25,309 nucleotides of DNA, from assembly GCA_030916835.1 (NCBI GenBank), contig JAUPWA010000040.1, forward strand, positions 1 to 25,309, written 5' to 3'. Positions within the stretch are counted from its first letter, which is position 1; every line of letters starts with the position of its first letter. Origin of the DNA: Patescibacteria group bacterium. GTDB taxonomy: Bacteria > Patescibacteriota > Minisyncoccia > Phycocordibacterales > SBAW01. The translations under genes and the position numbers were made by a program. Positions 7,169-14,814 of the stretch are shown piece after piece. The notes under the pieces were generated by a model. The model was not told the DNA's origin. It saw only the letters and a list, made by a program, of their open reading frames with translations, and ran no database searches.

Positions 7169-7564
7169 ATGTTGTTTCTTAAACTATACGCCACGGCGCT
7201 GACGACGTTTCTTGTGCTCGACGGGCTCTGGATCGGGCTGCTTATGTCAGGATTTTATAAACGCCAATTAGGTTTCCTGTTTGCTGACAAGGTAAGTGTT
7301 TATGCTGTTGTGGCCTTCTATCTTATATATGCTGCGGGTTTGGTGTTTGTTGTCATTGAGCCGAACGTAGGCAGTTCGCTCACGAAAGTCTTTATGGTGG
7401 GGCTGGTTGTCGGGCTTATGGCGTATGCAACCTATGACCTCACCAATCAAGCAACGATAAAAAATTGGCCCTTTGTTGTTACAGCGATTGACTTGGCGTG
7501 GGGTGCGCTCGTGACTGGTGTCGTTTCTGTCGTAACGGTCATGGTTGCGCGGTTTTTTTCATAG
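7169..7564 (+). CDS. DUF2177-like small integral membrane protein
   Basis: This 131-residue protein has four hydrophobic segments. It opens with LYATALTTFLVLDGLWIG and ends with the conserved-looking DLTNQATIKNWP and AIDLAWG stretches, which fit the DUF2177 family of bacterial four-helix membrane proteins. The function is unknown. The start was chosen at 7169 because of the TATACT box 6 bases upstream. The next gene starts 2 bases after its stop, so the two are probably co-transcribed. Confidence 0.8.
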   Translation: MLFLKLYATALTTFLVLDGLWIGLLMSGFYKRQLGFLFADKVSVYAVVAFYLIYAAGLVFVVIEPNVGSSLTKVFMVGLVVGLMAYATYDLTNQATIKNWPFVVTAIDLAWGALVTGVVSVVTVMVARFFS

Positions 7565-7566
7565 CT

Positions 7567-7824
7567 ATGCGCCCACAAGGTGGATACATACTGCTTCTCG
7601 TGCTTCTTCTAAGCGTTGTAATGGGTGCGATGCTCATGCTCTATGGGTATTCATCATTGCTTGCCCCGGCACACACTGTGCCAAGAACGTCTTCGAATCA
7701 ATTGCAAGACCAGCCTAAGGTGGGCACCCCACAAACATCGCCAATAGTACCCATTCAGGAGGCTCAGCAAGTAAAAACCATTGTTGAAACTCAGCAACAA
7801 CTGCGGGCTTCAGATTTGCACTAG
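7567..7824 (+). CDS. Short membrane-anchored hypothetical protein
   Basis: The product is 85 residues. MRPQGGYILLLVLLLSVVMG leads into one hydrophobic segment (about 7-28), followed by a Gln/Pro/Thr-rich polar tail with no cysteines. The N-terminus faintly recalls pilin-like accessory proteins that begin with a short basic GG leader before a hydrophobic helix. The Glu at +5 of true type IV pilins is missing, so this is not claimed. It sits in a tight run, 2 bases after the DUF2177-like gene and 2 bases before the next. Confidence 0.65.
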   Translation: MRPQGGYILLLVLLLSVVMGAMLMLYGYSSLLAPAHTVPRTSSNQLQDQPKVGTPQTSPIVPIQEAQQVKTIVETQQQLRASDLH

Positions 7825-7826
7825 GT

Positions 7827-8336
7827 ATGCATACTATGCAGGTGAACGATAGGATGCAGCGTGGGTATCACTATATCTGTAGTGCCCCGGTCGGGAAAAA
7901 GTTTGACCCTCGCTTTAGACCAGACCTTACCCCAAAAGAGATGCTCGCGCTCGGGGTGTTTGGGGGCGTGTATCTACGCGACTGTACCAATGAGTTTCCC
8001 GCATCGTGGTTTTCAAAGGCTAAGCTGCAGAAAAAGGGAGTATATACACAAGACGCATCACTAAATTTATTTAAAGTACGGGCCAGCCAACCTCTGTCTG
8101 AGTGGCGCAAAAAGGGATGGATTCACAAAGACGATCCTCGCGGATGGTTCCAGTGGTATTGTCGCTACTATATGGGGCGGCGCGGCCCCGATGATGAACG
8201 TCAGATTACACGCTGGATGCGCATGACTCGTCACGTAGCGCAAATTCAAAAAAACTGTCGAAAGGGGGATTGGACATGCCATCCCAAGCAGCGCCAAGCT
8301 CTTTTGCATTGGGCGTACGACAGTCGCACGCTCTAA
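7827..8336 (+). CDS. Conserved uncharacterised soluble protein, Trp/Arg-rich
   Basis: This 169-residue protein has no signal peptide or membrane segment. It is rich in Trp, Arg and aromatic residues, with motif-like stretches LTPKEMLALGVFGGVY (about 35-50), ASQPLSEWRKKGWI (about 86-99), DPRGWFQWYCRYYMGRR (about 103-119) and HPKQRQALLHWAYD (about 152-165). The pattern matches my memory of an unnamed family found in diverse bacteria and some eukaryotes, for which no function is known to me. Basic and aromatic composition could suit nucleic-acid binding, but that is speculation. It follows the preceding gene by 2 bases. Confidence 0.8.
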   Translation: MHTMQVNDRMQRGYHYICSAPVGKKFDPRFRPDLTPKEMLALGVFGGVYLRDCTNEFPASWFSKAKLQKKGVYTQDASLNLFKVRASQPLSEWRKKGWIHKDDPRGWFQWYCRYYMGRRGPDDERQITRWMRMTRHVAQIQKNCRKGDWTCHPKQRQALLHWAYDSRTL

Positions 8337-8374
8337 AACGTTGATAACTGGGCATCGATTGGTCTTTTCATTGG

Positions 8375-8380
8375 TATCGT
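8375..8380 (+). promoter_or_regulatory. -10 box of a leaderless promoter (Pro-rich membrane protein gene)
   Basis: TATCGT preceded by TGG (extended -10) ends 6 bases before the ATG at 8387. Confidence 0.4.
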
Positions 8381-8386
8381 TAGGGT

Positions 8387-10156
8387 ATGACGCAAGAACA
8401 ACCAGCGCAGACTAATGCGCAGCCTCCGGTGCCCCCTCCCCAAACGCCTGTGCCAGTGCCTACCCCTACACCTACACCAGCAGTACCACCTCCCACTCCC
8501 GTACCGCCACCTAGAGCGGTACCACCAGTGCCGCCACAGGTTGCTGCGCAGCCGCTGCCTAAGGCGGCCGTTGAGGTGATGCCAAAGGCGGGCGCTACAC
8601 CACCGCATGGTTTTGCAGTCTCAAAAAGTCTCTTGTTTGGCGGCATAGCTGGGCTTGTGGTGGTCTTGGCGGTTGCAGGTACGGTGTATGCCTATGTTGA
8701 AAAAATAGGTCCGTTTGCACAAGTGCCGTATACCCAAGACAATCTTTTGTCGGGCCTTTTGCAGTCGTTTAGCAAGATACAAAGCTCTTCCTATACACTT
8801 TCAGGATCGGTGGCGGTAGGGCCTCGAGACCCTGATGCAAAACCTTTTACACTCACCATACCTAATGCTGCTGAGGTTGAGGAGCAGTATCGCAACGATG
8901 TTAAGCGCACAGAGGATGTCTCTACCATGATGGGTATACTAAAATATGCAAAAACATACCCACGTACCATAGGGGGCATTGCAAGTGCGAACACCTCAAA
9001 ATATTATGCGTCATCCTTTGCGACTACCGACCCAAAGACGCGCCAACCCTACGGATATGTAGTAGCCGAAGATGGTAAAAACTTTGCCCTCACTGTCTCG
9101 TTTGAGACTAATGACGCTATCAAAAAAATTAGACAGTCGTATGATTTTAGCTCCTCAACCACACAGATAACCGGCAATACTGTCATCTTCACCAAAGATA
9201 GCCCGTACTACATATACCTCTCTCATACACCACCAAAACCGTTCTTAGTGCAATTAAGTGACTTGGTACGCATGGCACCAAGCGAAATGCATGCCAAGCT
9301 CTCGGTAGGTGCACAGAGTGACTGGAGCAAAAAAGATGCTGATTGGAAGTTTAACGCTAATGCGACCGCAGACTTTGGCGACTTGAGCTTTAAAATTGAC
9401 TTTGATGCACTCCGTACAGATAGTTTGTACTATGTGCGCCTCAACAACATCCCGAGCATCTTTGGCAGCTCGCTTGCAGCCTACAAGGGGACGTGGATCA
9501 GTATTGATCCCGCCGCAACCTCGACACAAGAGGGGCTTGGCTATTCATATAGCTCATATGTGAAAAGTCTCTCAAGTAATGAGTCAGAGTATAAGAAGAG
9601 TCGTGAGGAGGCCGTGCAGTTTATGCTCGCCGCTGTTGCTATAGCTGACAAGGAACATCTCTTGAGCTTTGGTAAGCCTCCCTATGCTGAAGTGCTCAAT
9701 GGGCAGCGTGTCTATCGGTATGACCTTTCGTTCAACAAAGAGTCGATCCTTGCGTTTTATCAGCAGTTAGGCGTAGAAGCTCGAAAGTATCCCACTCTCT
9801 CTGGTGACACTTTGTTTGATGATCCGGGCATGGTGGAGTATCTCAAGAGTGATGCTTTTTCTCAGGTCTTTGACTATGTGTCTAAAAACACAACTCTTAC
9901 TGTATGGGTAGATACAGACGGGTATCTCACAAGAGTCTCCTACGGTATGCGACTTGTCCCGCCAGACACTGCGGTGATGCTCAAAGACAAGCAGGTGAAC
10001 GCGAGTATAGATTTGCTACTCACTGATATAAATACGCCGGTGCGTATTGATACGCCAACCGGGGCAAAGCCACTCCAAGAGATTATGGGCCAGGTGTATA
10101 CAAATCTGTACGAGTACGACAAGAGTGTTAGCACGAGTACAATAAAGGGAAAATAG
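8387..10156 (+). CDS. Proline-rich single-pass membrane protein with large outer domain
   Basis: This 589-residue protein has a cytoplasmic tail (about 1-80) consisting largely of Pro-Thr-Val-Pro repeats, then one membrane helix (about 82-103), then a large extracytoplasmic part. The outer part opens with FSKIQSSSYTLSGSVAVG and ends with a TVWVDTDGYLTRVSYGM strand and a DINTPVRIDTPTGAKPLQEI segment. This layout resembles LolA/LppX-type lipoprotein folds, which bind lipids in a half-barrel, but the resemblance is weak and by eye only. The repeat-rich tail is GC-rich and produces spurious reverse-strand ORFs. No catalytic motif is seen. Confidence 0.8.
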   Translation: MTQEQPAQTNAQPPVPPPQTPVPVPTPTPTPAVPPPTPVPPPRAVPPVPPQVAAQPLPKAAVEVMPKAGATPPHGFAVSKSLLFGGIAGLVVVLAVAGTVYAYVEKIGPFAQVPYTQDNLLSGLLQSFSKIQSSSYTLSGSVAVGPRDPDAKPFTLTIPNAAEVEEQYRNDVKRTEDVSTMMGILKYAKTYPRTIGGIASANTSKYYASSFATTDPKTRQPYGYVVAEDGKNFALTVSFETNDAIKKIRQSYDFSSSTTQITGNTVIFTKDSPYYIYLSHTPPKPFLVQLSDLVRMAPSEMHAKLSVGAQSDWSKKDADWKFNANATADFGDLSFKIDFDALRTDSLYYVRLNNIPSIFGSSLAAYKGTWISIDPAATSTQEGLGYSYSSYVKSLSSNESEYKKSREEAVQFMLAAVAIADKEHLLSFGKPPYAEVLNGQRVYRYDLSFNKESILAFYQQLGVEARKYPTLSGDTLFDDPGMVEYLKSDAFSQVFDYVSKNTTLTVWVDTDGYLTRVSYGMRLVPPDTAVMLKDKQVNASIDLLLTDINTPVRIDTPTGAKPLQEIMGQVYTNLYEYDKSVSTSTIKGK

Positions 10157-10158
10157 TG

Positions 10159-10164
10159 TATACT
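10159..10164 (+). promoter_or_regulatory. -10 box for the SWIB gene
   Basis: TATACT lies 35 bases before the ATG at 10200. Unlike most genes here this leaves a leader of about 29 bases, which holds a weak purine-rich GTAGGTAA possibly acting as a ribosome-binding site. Confidence 0.4.
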
Positions 10165-10199
10165 AGGGGAGTACATTTATTTGTAGGTAATTTTTGACT

Positions 10200-10451
10200 A
10201 TGGCAAAAGAAAATAAATTTATGGCACCTAAGCAGCTCTCAGAAGAGCTCGAGGCGGTAGTGGGTAAAGGCCCCATGCCGTTTCCTGAGGTGGTAAAAAA
10301 TTTGTGGGTATACATCAAGAAGCATGATTTACAGGATCCAAAGAACAAGCGCTCCATCGTTCCAGATGAAAAGCTTGCAAAAGTATTTGGCTCAAGCGCC
10401 CCAGTTAACATGATGAAGATGTCGGGTTTGGTGTTTAAGCATCTTTCCTAA
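10200..10451 (+). CDS. SWIB/MDM2 domain protein
   Basis: This 83-residue stand-alone SWIB/MDM2 domain has FMAPKQLSEELEAVVG near the N-terminus, VVKNLWVYIKKHDLQDPKNKR in the middle and a KLAKVFG stretch. This is the order and spacing seen in SWIB proteins of eukaryotic chromatin remodellers and of chlamydiae. Bacterial members are of unknown function; a role with DNA or chromosome structure is usually guessed. The ATG at 10200 is preferred over an in-frame TTG at 10194. Confidence 0.9.
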   Translation: MAKENKFMAPKQLSEELEAVVGKGPMPFPEVVKNLWVYIKKHDLQDPKNKRSIVPDEKLAKVFGSSAPVNMMKMSGLVFKHLS

Positions 10452-10472
10452 TCTGGTGTCTCAAAAGTAGGG

Positions 10473-10478
10473 TATACT
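10473..10478 (+). promoter_or_regulatory. -10 box of a leaderless promoter (cell-wall protein gene)
   Basis: TATACT ends 7 bases before a GTG start at 10486. Confidence 0.5.
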
Positions 10479-10485
10479 TATAATC

Positions 10486-11238
10486 GTGCCCCGTATAGCA
10501 TGCGGTGTTTTAGCGGCAGTGACACTCTGGGCGGCGCCACTTATGGTTGCGCAGGCTCAAACCGCTGATACCAACCAACCAACAACACAAAGCATAGGTG
10601 CGCAAACCGATACGAATCTAAGCGCATTTGACCCGTATAACCCCGACCACGTCGAGGGTAGGGTGCGTGCCTATTTTGCCGATATTCCTATCATGGTTGA
10701 AATTGCAAGATGCGAATCGGACTTTCATATGTATGACGAGTTTGGCAACCCTCTCTATGGTGGTACTGGCGGCATGGTGGGCGTTTTTCAGGAGGCAGCT
10801 GCCCTACATAATGACGCCGCTAAGGATCTTGGGCTTAATATCAACACGCTTGAAGGTAATTTGGCTTATGCGCGCCACTTGTATGAAAATCAGGGTTTGG
10901 CACCGTGGTACGCCTCTGCAAAGTGCTGGAGCCCAATTAAGACGACTCTACAGCAAGGCTCGGTAGGTAAACAGGTGGTGCTTTTGCAGAAGATTCTTAA
11001 TGCCAACGGTTTTGTCATTGCTGAGGATGGTCCTGGTGCGCCAGGGCAAGAATCTACAACCTTTGGGCCTATGACTGTAGACGCTGTCAAGCGCTTTCAG
11101 TGCACCATGGGGATAGTGTGTAAGGGTACGCCACAGTCAACTGGCTACGGTATGGTCGGACAAAAGACTCGTATGGCGCTTTTGAAGTTGGATGTCCACA
11201 CAGCTCTTGCGGAGCCGAACAGTTTATCTGTGCGCTAA
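10486..11238 (+). CDS. Exported lysozyme-like protein with peptidoglycan-binding domain
   Basis: This 250-residue protein starts at GTG. A signal peptide with an AQA site (about 23-25) is followed by a Thr/Gln linker. A lysozyme-fold-like domain (about 54-150) follows, with MVEIARCESDF where E77 would be the catalytic acid. GGMVGVFQ (95-102), LEGNLAYARHLYENQG and C147 could form a disulfide with C76. Residues about 155-235 are a PG_binding_1 domain: QGSVGKQVVLLQKILNANGF, then FGPMTVDAVKRFQ. The pattern fits lytic transglycosylase or resuscitation-promoting-factor-like enzymes that remodel the cell's own or a host's wall. The substrate is not shown. Confidence 0.85.
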   Translation: MPRIACGVLAAVTLWAAPLMVAQAQTADTNQPTTQSIGAQTDTNLSAFDPYNPDHVEGRVRAYFADIPIMVEIARCESDFHMYDEFGNPLYGGTGGMVGVFQEAAALHNDAAKDLGLNINTLEGNLAYARHLYENQGLAPWYASAKCWSPIKTTLQQGSVGKQVVLLQKILNANGFVIAEDGPGAPGQESTTFGPMTVDAVKRFQCTMGIVCKGTPQSTGYGMVGQKTRMALLKLDVHTALAEPNSLSVR

Positions 11239-11245
11239 AGTGTGC

Positions 11246-11251
11246 GATAGT
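11246..11251 (+). promoter_or_regulatory. -10 box of a leaderless promoter (11258 gene)
   Basis: GATAGT with an upstream TGC ends 6 bases before a GTG at 11258. This spacing selects that start. Confidence 0.35.
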
Positions 11252-11257
11252 GTTTGC

Positions 11258-12112
11258 GTGCGATATATAAAAATATTTTTCTATATACTCGTCGGCATTT
11301 TTGCCGTCATCGGCCTCGTCTTCACGGCGGTGTTTGTTGCTATGCGCTTTGGGCTTCTGAATGTGCGTGGTTCGATTCAGTCTCGTAACGACTTTTTTTC
11401 GCTTGCATCAGGTAAACCAGTCTTAAGTGCCAGTCATACTCCCTGTATCGACCCAACAACAAAGGCATGCGCATGGTCGCAGACACCCGAATGGGCGGTT
11501 ATAAAGGCAGGGCTCACCAAAGATGCGCCAGTGTTGCAAGATGTAAGCTTTAAAACGGGTGTGCCCGAGAGGCTTATTGCTGCCGTGGTTGTGCCTGAAC
11601 AAATGCGCTTTTTTACCGCTGAGCGAGAAATATTAAAACGCTACTTTGAGCCGCTAAAAATACTCGGCTCGCTCTCACAATTCTCACTTGGCGTTTCAGG
11701 TATTAAGCAAGATACTGCAAGAACTATCGAGATGCATGCGGCGAGCACTACGTCGCCGTTTTACCCCGGGGCCGGCATGAGTGAACTTATAGCCTATGAG
11801 CCGGGGGTGAACCGAGACACGGCGCTCTACGACCGGCTCACTGATGAGCATAATCACTATTACTCATACCTCTATACGGCCCTGTTTATTAAAGAGATCG
11901 AGGCCCAGTGGGAGCGCGAAGGGTATTCGATTAGTCAAAATCCAGGAGCAATCGTAACGCTTTTTAATGTTGGTTTTCATGCGTCACGCCCTAACGCTAA
12001 CCCCCAGTTAGCAGGGGCCACGATTGAAACAGGCAATTCTTCATATACCTACGGGGAGCTCGGTCAGGATTTTTATGATTCAGCGGAGCTTAGCGATATA
12101 TTTCCCCACTAA
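11258..12112 (+). CDS. Membrane-anchored protein, possibly transglycosylase-like
   Basis: The product is 284 residues from the GTG at 11258. The frame is open back to 11192, inside the previous gene, and GTG 11240 is an alternative. One membrane helix (about 5-30) is followed by an outer domain. Helical motifs AAVVVPEQMRFFT and FSLGVSGIKQDTA, then YSYLYTALFIKEIEAQWE and GAIVTLFNVGF, recall the lysozyme-like fold (a Glu followed by a Gly-rich turn and a Leu/Phe-rich helix). It is next to another lysozyme-like gene. The family is not named here and the enzymatic claim is tentative. Confidence 0.75.
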   Translation: MRYIKIFFYILVGIFAVIGLVFTAVFVAMRFGLLNVRGSIQSRNDFFSLASGKPVLSASHTPCIDPTTKACAWSQTPEWAVIKAGLTKDAPVLQDVSFKTGVPERLIAAVVVPEQMRFFTAEREILKRYFEPLKILGSLSQFSLGVSGIKQDTARTIEMHAASTTSPFYPGAGMSELIAYEPGVNRDTALYDRLTDEHNHYYSYLYTALFIKEIEAQWEREGYSISQNPGAIVTLFNVGFHASRPNANPQLAGATIETGNSSYTYGELGQDFYDSAELSDIFPH

Positions 12113-12125
12113 ATGGTAGTGGTGC

Positions 12126-12131
12126 TATAGT
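12126..12131 (+). promoter_or_regulatory. -10 box of a leaderless promoter (12139 gene)
   Basis: TGC-TATAGT ends 7 bases before the ATG at 12139. The nearer ATG at 12133 is only 1 base away and so is unlikely to be the start. Confidence 0.5.
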
Positions 12132-12138
12132 AATGGGT

Positions 12139-12537
12139 ATGAAAAGCATTGTTCACTGGTTTGATAAGCTAGAAGATCATATCCGCGCACGGTTGAGCCA
12201 TTACCCGATCATATACTCACTTATCGGTGGCGTGGGTATAGTGCTGTTTTGGAAGGGGGTGTGGGAGACCGCAGAGCTCACTATCTATCTCCATGGACCA
12301 GCGTCAATCCTGCTCGGGGTTATCATTATGCTTACCACAGGCCTCCTCGTATCCTTTTTCATCGGGGATAATATTATCCTCTCAGGCATCGCTCGCGAAA
12401 AAAAGTTGGTCGAAAAAACAGAAGCAGAGGTTCTTGAGGAGCACGCGACCCTCGCGGATGTGATGGAGGCGCTCGAACACATGAATACAAAAATGGAGCA
12501 ATTTGCTCGCAAACACAACCATGAAAAGACACATTAA
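12139..12537 (+). CDS. Two-helix membrane protein with C-terminal coiled coil
   Basis: This 132-residue protein has an amphipathic N-terminus (WFDKLEDHIRARL), then hydrophobic segments at about 24-43 and 50-75. A charged helical tail follows (KKLVEKTEAEVLEEHATL...MEALEHMNTKMEQFA) with coiled-coil character. No family function is recognised. The start at 12139 is chosen from the promoter box spacing. The following gene starts inside its last 17 bases. Confidence 0.75.
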   Translation: MKSIVHWFDKLEDHIRARLSHYPIIYSLIGGVGIVLFWKGVWETAELTIYLHGPASILLGVIIMLTTGLLVSFFIGDNIILSGIAREKKLVEKTEAEVLEEHATLADVMEALEHMNTKMEQFARKHNHEKTH

Positions 12538-12769
12538 GCGCACCGCGATCCTCGTTCTAGCCTGTGTATGTCTGCTGCTCGGGCTTGCAGGGCTAGTACT
12601 CCCTATTTTGCAAGGAGTACTCTTTTTGGCTGTTAGTTTGGTGCTCTTTCCTATACTATCGCCAACTATTGGCACATGGGCTGAGACACATACTCGTAAA
12701 TATCCAAAGGTGCATGCAGTGGTGAAGAGAGTTGAAGATTGGTTGCGACGTGTTATTGGCGAGGTGTAG
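12521..12769 (+). CDS. Small DUF454/PGPGW-like membrane protein
   Basis: This 82-residue protein has a basic start (MKRHIKR) and two hydrophobic segments around GLAGLVLPILQGVLFLAVSL. This is the layout of DUF454 or PGPGW-type small membrane proteins, although the Pro-Gly-Pro-Gly-Trp loop itself is not kept. The C-terminal tail is amphipathic (VHAVVKRVEDWLRRVIG). Its ATG overlaps the preceding gene by 17 bases, so translation is probably coupled. The function is unknown. Confidence 0.7.
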   Translation: MKRHIKRTAILVLACVCLLLGLAGLVLPILQGVLFLAVSLVLFPILSPTIGTWAETHTRKYPKVHAVVKRVEDWLRRVIGEV

Positions 12770-12790
12770 TACTTGCCGGCGTCTCAGTGG

Positions 12791-12796
12791 TATAGT
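12791..12796 (+). promoter_or_regulatory. -10 box of a leaderless promoter (enolase)
   Basis: TGG-TATAGT ends 6 bases before the enolase ATG at 12803. Confidence 0.55.
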
Positions 12797-12802
12797 ACTG
12801 CC

Positions 12803-14020
12803 ATGAAGATACGAGGAATTAGTGCGCGTGAGATTCTTGACTCTCGCGGGACCCCAACTGTTGAGGTGGTGGTGACGCTCGAGGATGGTGTCCAAGGGAC
12901 TGCGTCAGTACCATCAGGAAAGAGTACCGGTTCGCGCGAAGCACATGAGTTGCGCGATGGTGAAGCGCGTTTTGGGGGCAGGGGTGTGCGCAAAGCGGTC
13001 GCTGCGGTTGAAGGTGAGATTCTGAATGCACTCAAAGACAAAGACTTTTCGCAGCAAGAGCTTGACCATGTGCTCTGCGAGCTTGATGGAACGCCAAACA
13101 AGTCGAGACTTGGCGCAAACGCTCTATTGGGAGTGTCGCTCGCATGTGCACGCGCAAGCGCGCTCTCTCAGGATGTGCCCCTATATCGCTATATCGCAGC
13201 GCTCGCCAAGACTACGCCGCGCATGCCGCAACCTTGTTTTAATATCATCAACGGCGGTGCACATGCTGACAGTGGTCTCCATATACAAGAGTTCATGCTC
13301 ATCCCTGCGGGGGATAGTGTTGTGCAGAAGATTGAGCGCGCTGCAGCAGTGCAAGAGGTTCTCTATAAGCTCATCAAAGCTCGCGGCCTAGCGACGGGCG
13401 TGGGAGACGAAGGTGGTTTTGCACCTATGCTGCCAAGCAACGCGGCAGCGCTCGACCTGTTGGTTGAAGCAATAAACACTGCTGCTGTTGAGGCGCAGTT
13501 TGGGATCGATGCGGCAGCAAACTTTTTTTACAAAGACGGGCTCTATGAGATTGATCCGCAAGAAAGGCACGACCGCACCGAACTGCTTGCGTGGTATGAG
13601 GAGTTGGTTGCTAAGTATCCCATCGTTTCCCTCGAGGATCCGTTTGCTGAAGATGATTGGGATGGGTTTGTTGCAGTTACTAAAGCGCTTGGTGAAAAAA
13701 TCCGCATTGTGGGTGATGATTTGCTCACGACCAACCCTGTGCAGATACAATTGGCGGGCGAGCGCCGTGCCACCAACACAGCACTCATTAAGCCAAACCA
13801 AATCGGCACCCTTTCTGAGGCGCTCGACGCGTGCACAAAAGCGCGTGAGAGTGGTATGATGCTGTTTGCCTCGCACCGCTCAGGGGAGACAAATGATGAC
13901 TGTATCGCTGACTTTGCAGTTGGTGTTGGTGCAGAGTATCTAAAAGCGGGAGCGCTGACGCGCGGTGAGCGAGTCGCAAAATATAATCGTTTAATTGCTA
14001 TAGAACAAGAATTGTCATGA
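12803..14020 (+). CDS. eno: Enolase
   Basis: This 405-residue cytoplasmic glycolytic enzyme interconverts 2-phosphoglycerate and phosphoenolpyruvate. N-terminal ILDSRGTPTVEV and PSGKSTGSREA are canonical. FNIINGGAHAD, GDEGGFAP (E203 the catalytic base partner), SLEDPF (metal ligand E278), GDDLLTTN (D305), ALIKPNQIGT (catalytic K330) and SHRSGET (H358) are all present. The length is slightly under the usual 420-430. The late IKTGAP motif is altered to LKAGALTRGER. The start at 12803 matches both the family and the promoter box. Its TGA overlaps the ATG of pyruvate kinase by 4 bases. Confidence 0.97.
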   Translation: MKIRGISAREILDSRGTPTVEVVVTLEDGVQGTASVPSGKSTGSREAHELRDGEARFGGRGVRKAVAAVEGEILNALKDKDFSQQELDHVLCELDGTPNKSRLGANALLGVSLACARASALSQDVPLYRYIAALAKTTPRMPQPCFNIINGGAHADSGLHIQEFMLIPAGDSVVQKIERAAAVQEVLYKLIKARGLATGVGDEGGFAPMLPSNAAALDLLVEAINTAAVEAQFGIDAAANFFYKDGLYEIDPQERHDRTELLAWYEELVAKYPIVSLEDPFAEDDWDGFVAVTKALGEKIRIVGDDLLTTNPVQIQLAGERRATNTALIKPNQIGTLSEALDACTKARESGMMLFASHRSGETNDDCIADFAVGVGAEYLKAGALTRGERVAKYNRLIAIEQELS

Positions 14021-14814
14021 GTACCCGTCCTGCGCTAGTTGTCACTATTGGGCCTGCATCAAGTGGTCGCGAAACTTTTGTAGCGATGGTGCATGCGGGG
14101 CTCGATATCGTTCGTTTTAATTTTGCATGGTCGACCAATGAAGAGCGTGCAGCGCAAATCGCTATGGTCCGTGATGTTGCCCGTGAGCTTGGCCGAGAAA
14201 TAAAACTTTTGCAAGATTTACCTGGACCTCGCGTGCAAACCGGTGCTTCACATACCTATGATCAGTCAGTCGAAACACTGCTAACAGAGGAAGATGAGCG
14301 CTCCATTGCTTTTGGAGTTGAGCAGCAAATAGAGTATCTGGCGCTTTCTTTTGTGGGAAATGCAAAAGATGTCGAAGATGGTAAGGCGCTTATCAAAAAA
14401 TATAACGGCACACAAAAAGTAATTGCGAAAATTGAGCGTAAGGTAGCGATCGACCATATCGATGAAATTTTGGCAGCTGCAGACGGGCTTATGGTGGCAC
14501 GCGGCGACTTGGGTAGCGAAGTACCGCTTGAAGAGATCCCTTTTATCGAAAAGATGCTTATAGAGAAAGCGAACGCTGCTGGTAAGCCTGTTATTGTGGC
14601 GACTCAGATGCTTCTTTCAATGACGGAGTCACCCACGCCCTCACGCGCTGAGGTGACCGATGTTGCCTGGGCGACCCTCTTGGGGGCCGACGGCGTTATG
14701 CTTTCTGAAGAAAGTGCGAGCGGGAAGTACCCCACTGAGGCAGTGACCTATCTGGGTAGGATAGCTGCCCGTGCGGCTGAACATGCGCAAGAGCGCACTA
14801 TACTACTATCATGA
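14017..14814 (+). CDS. pyk: Minimal pyruvate kinase lacking B and C domains
   Basis: This 265-residue protein corresponds to the catalytic (beta/alpha)8 barrel of pyruvate kinase, which makes pyruvate and ATP from phosphoenolpyruvate and ADP. Kept motifs are TIGPAS, VRFNF (R33, N35), AKIE (K138, E140), ARGDLG (D164), ATQML and SRAEVTDVA...GADGVMLSEESASGKYP. The lid B domain (about 100 residues) is replaced by a loop of about 15 residues after QDLPGPRVQTG. The C-terminal allosteric domain is absent, since the protein stops right after the barrel. The usual Asn-Phe-Ser-His stretch is NFAWS. The frame is clean and starts with a 4-base overlap on enolase, so this is a compact gene, not a broken one. 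Kinase activity without a lid is not proven. Confidence 0.9.
   Translation: MSTRPALVVTIGPASSGRETFVAMVHAGLDIVRFNFAWSTNEERAAQIAMVRDVARELGREIKLLQDLPGPRVQTGASHTYDQSVETLLTEEDERSIAFGVEQQIEYLALSFVGNAKDVEDGKALIKKYNGTQKVIAKIERKVAIDHIDEILAAADGLMVARGDLGSEVPLEEIPFIEKMLIEKANAAGKPVIVATQMLLSMTESPTPSRAEVTDVAWATLLGADGVMLSEESASGKYPTEAVTYLGRIAARAAEHAQERTILLS
14799..14804 (+). promoter_or_regulatory. Internal -10 box of a leaderless promoter (phosphoglycerate mutase)
   Basis: TATACT lies within the end of the pyruvate kinase gene, 6 bases before the ATG at 14811. It suggests a second promoter inside the cassette. Confidence 0.4.

Noticed and set aside
7567..7824. Type IV pilin
   Set aside because: The hydrophobic N-terminus lacks the conserved Glu at position +5 of the mature pilin and the protein is too short.
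8400..8560. DNA tandem repeat or minisatellite
   Set aside because: The CCn-rich stretch is explained by a Pro/Thr/Val-rich protein tail in frame; the units are not regular at DNA level.
14017..14814. Pyruvate kinase as a broken pseudogene
   Set aside because: The frame is intact, both ends overlap neighbours by 4 bases, and catalytic motifs are kept; the missing parts coincide with whole domains.
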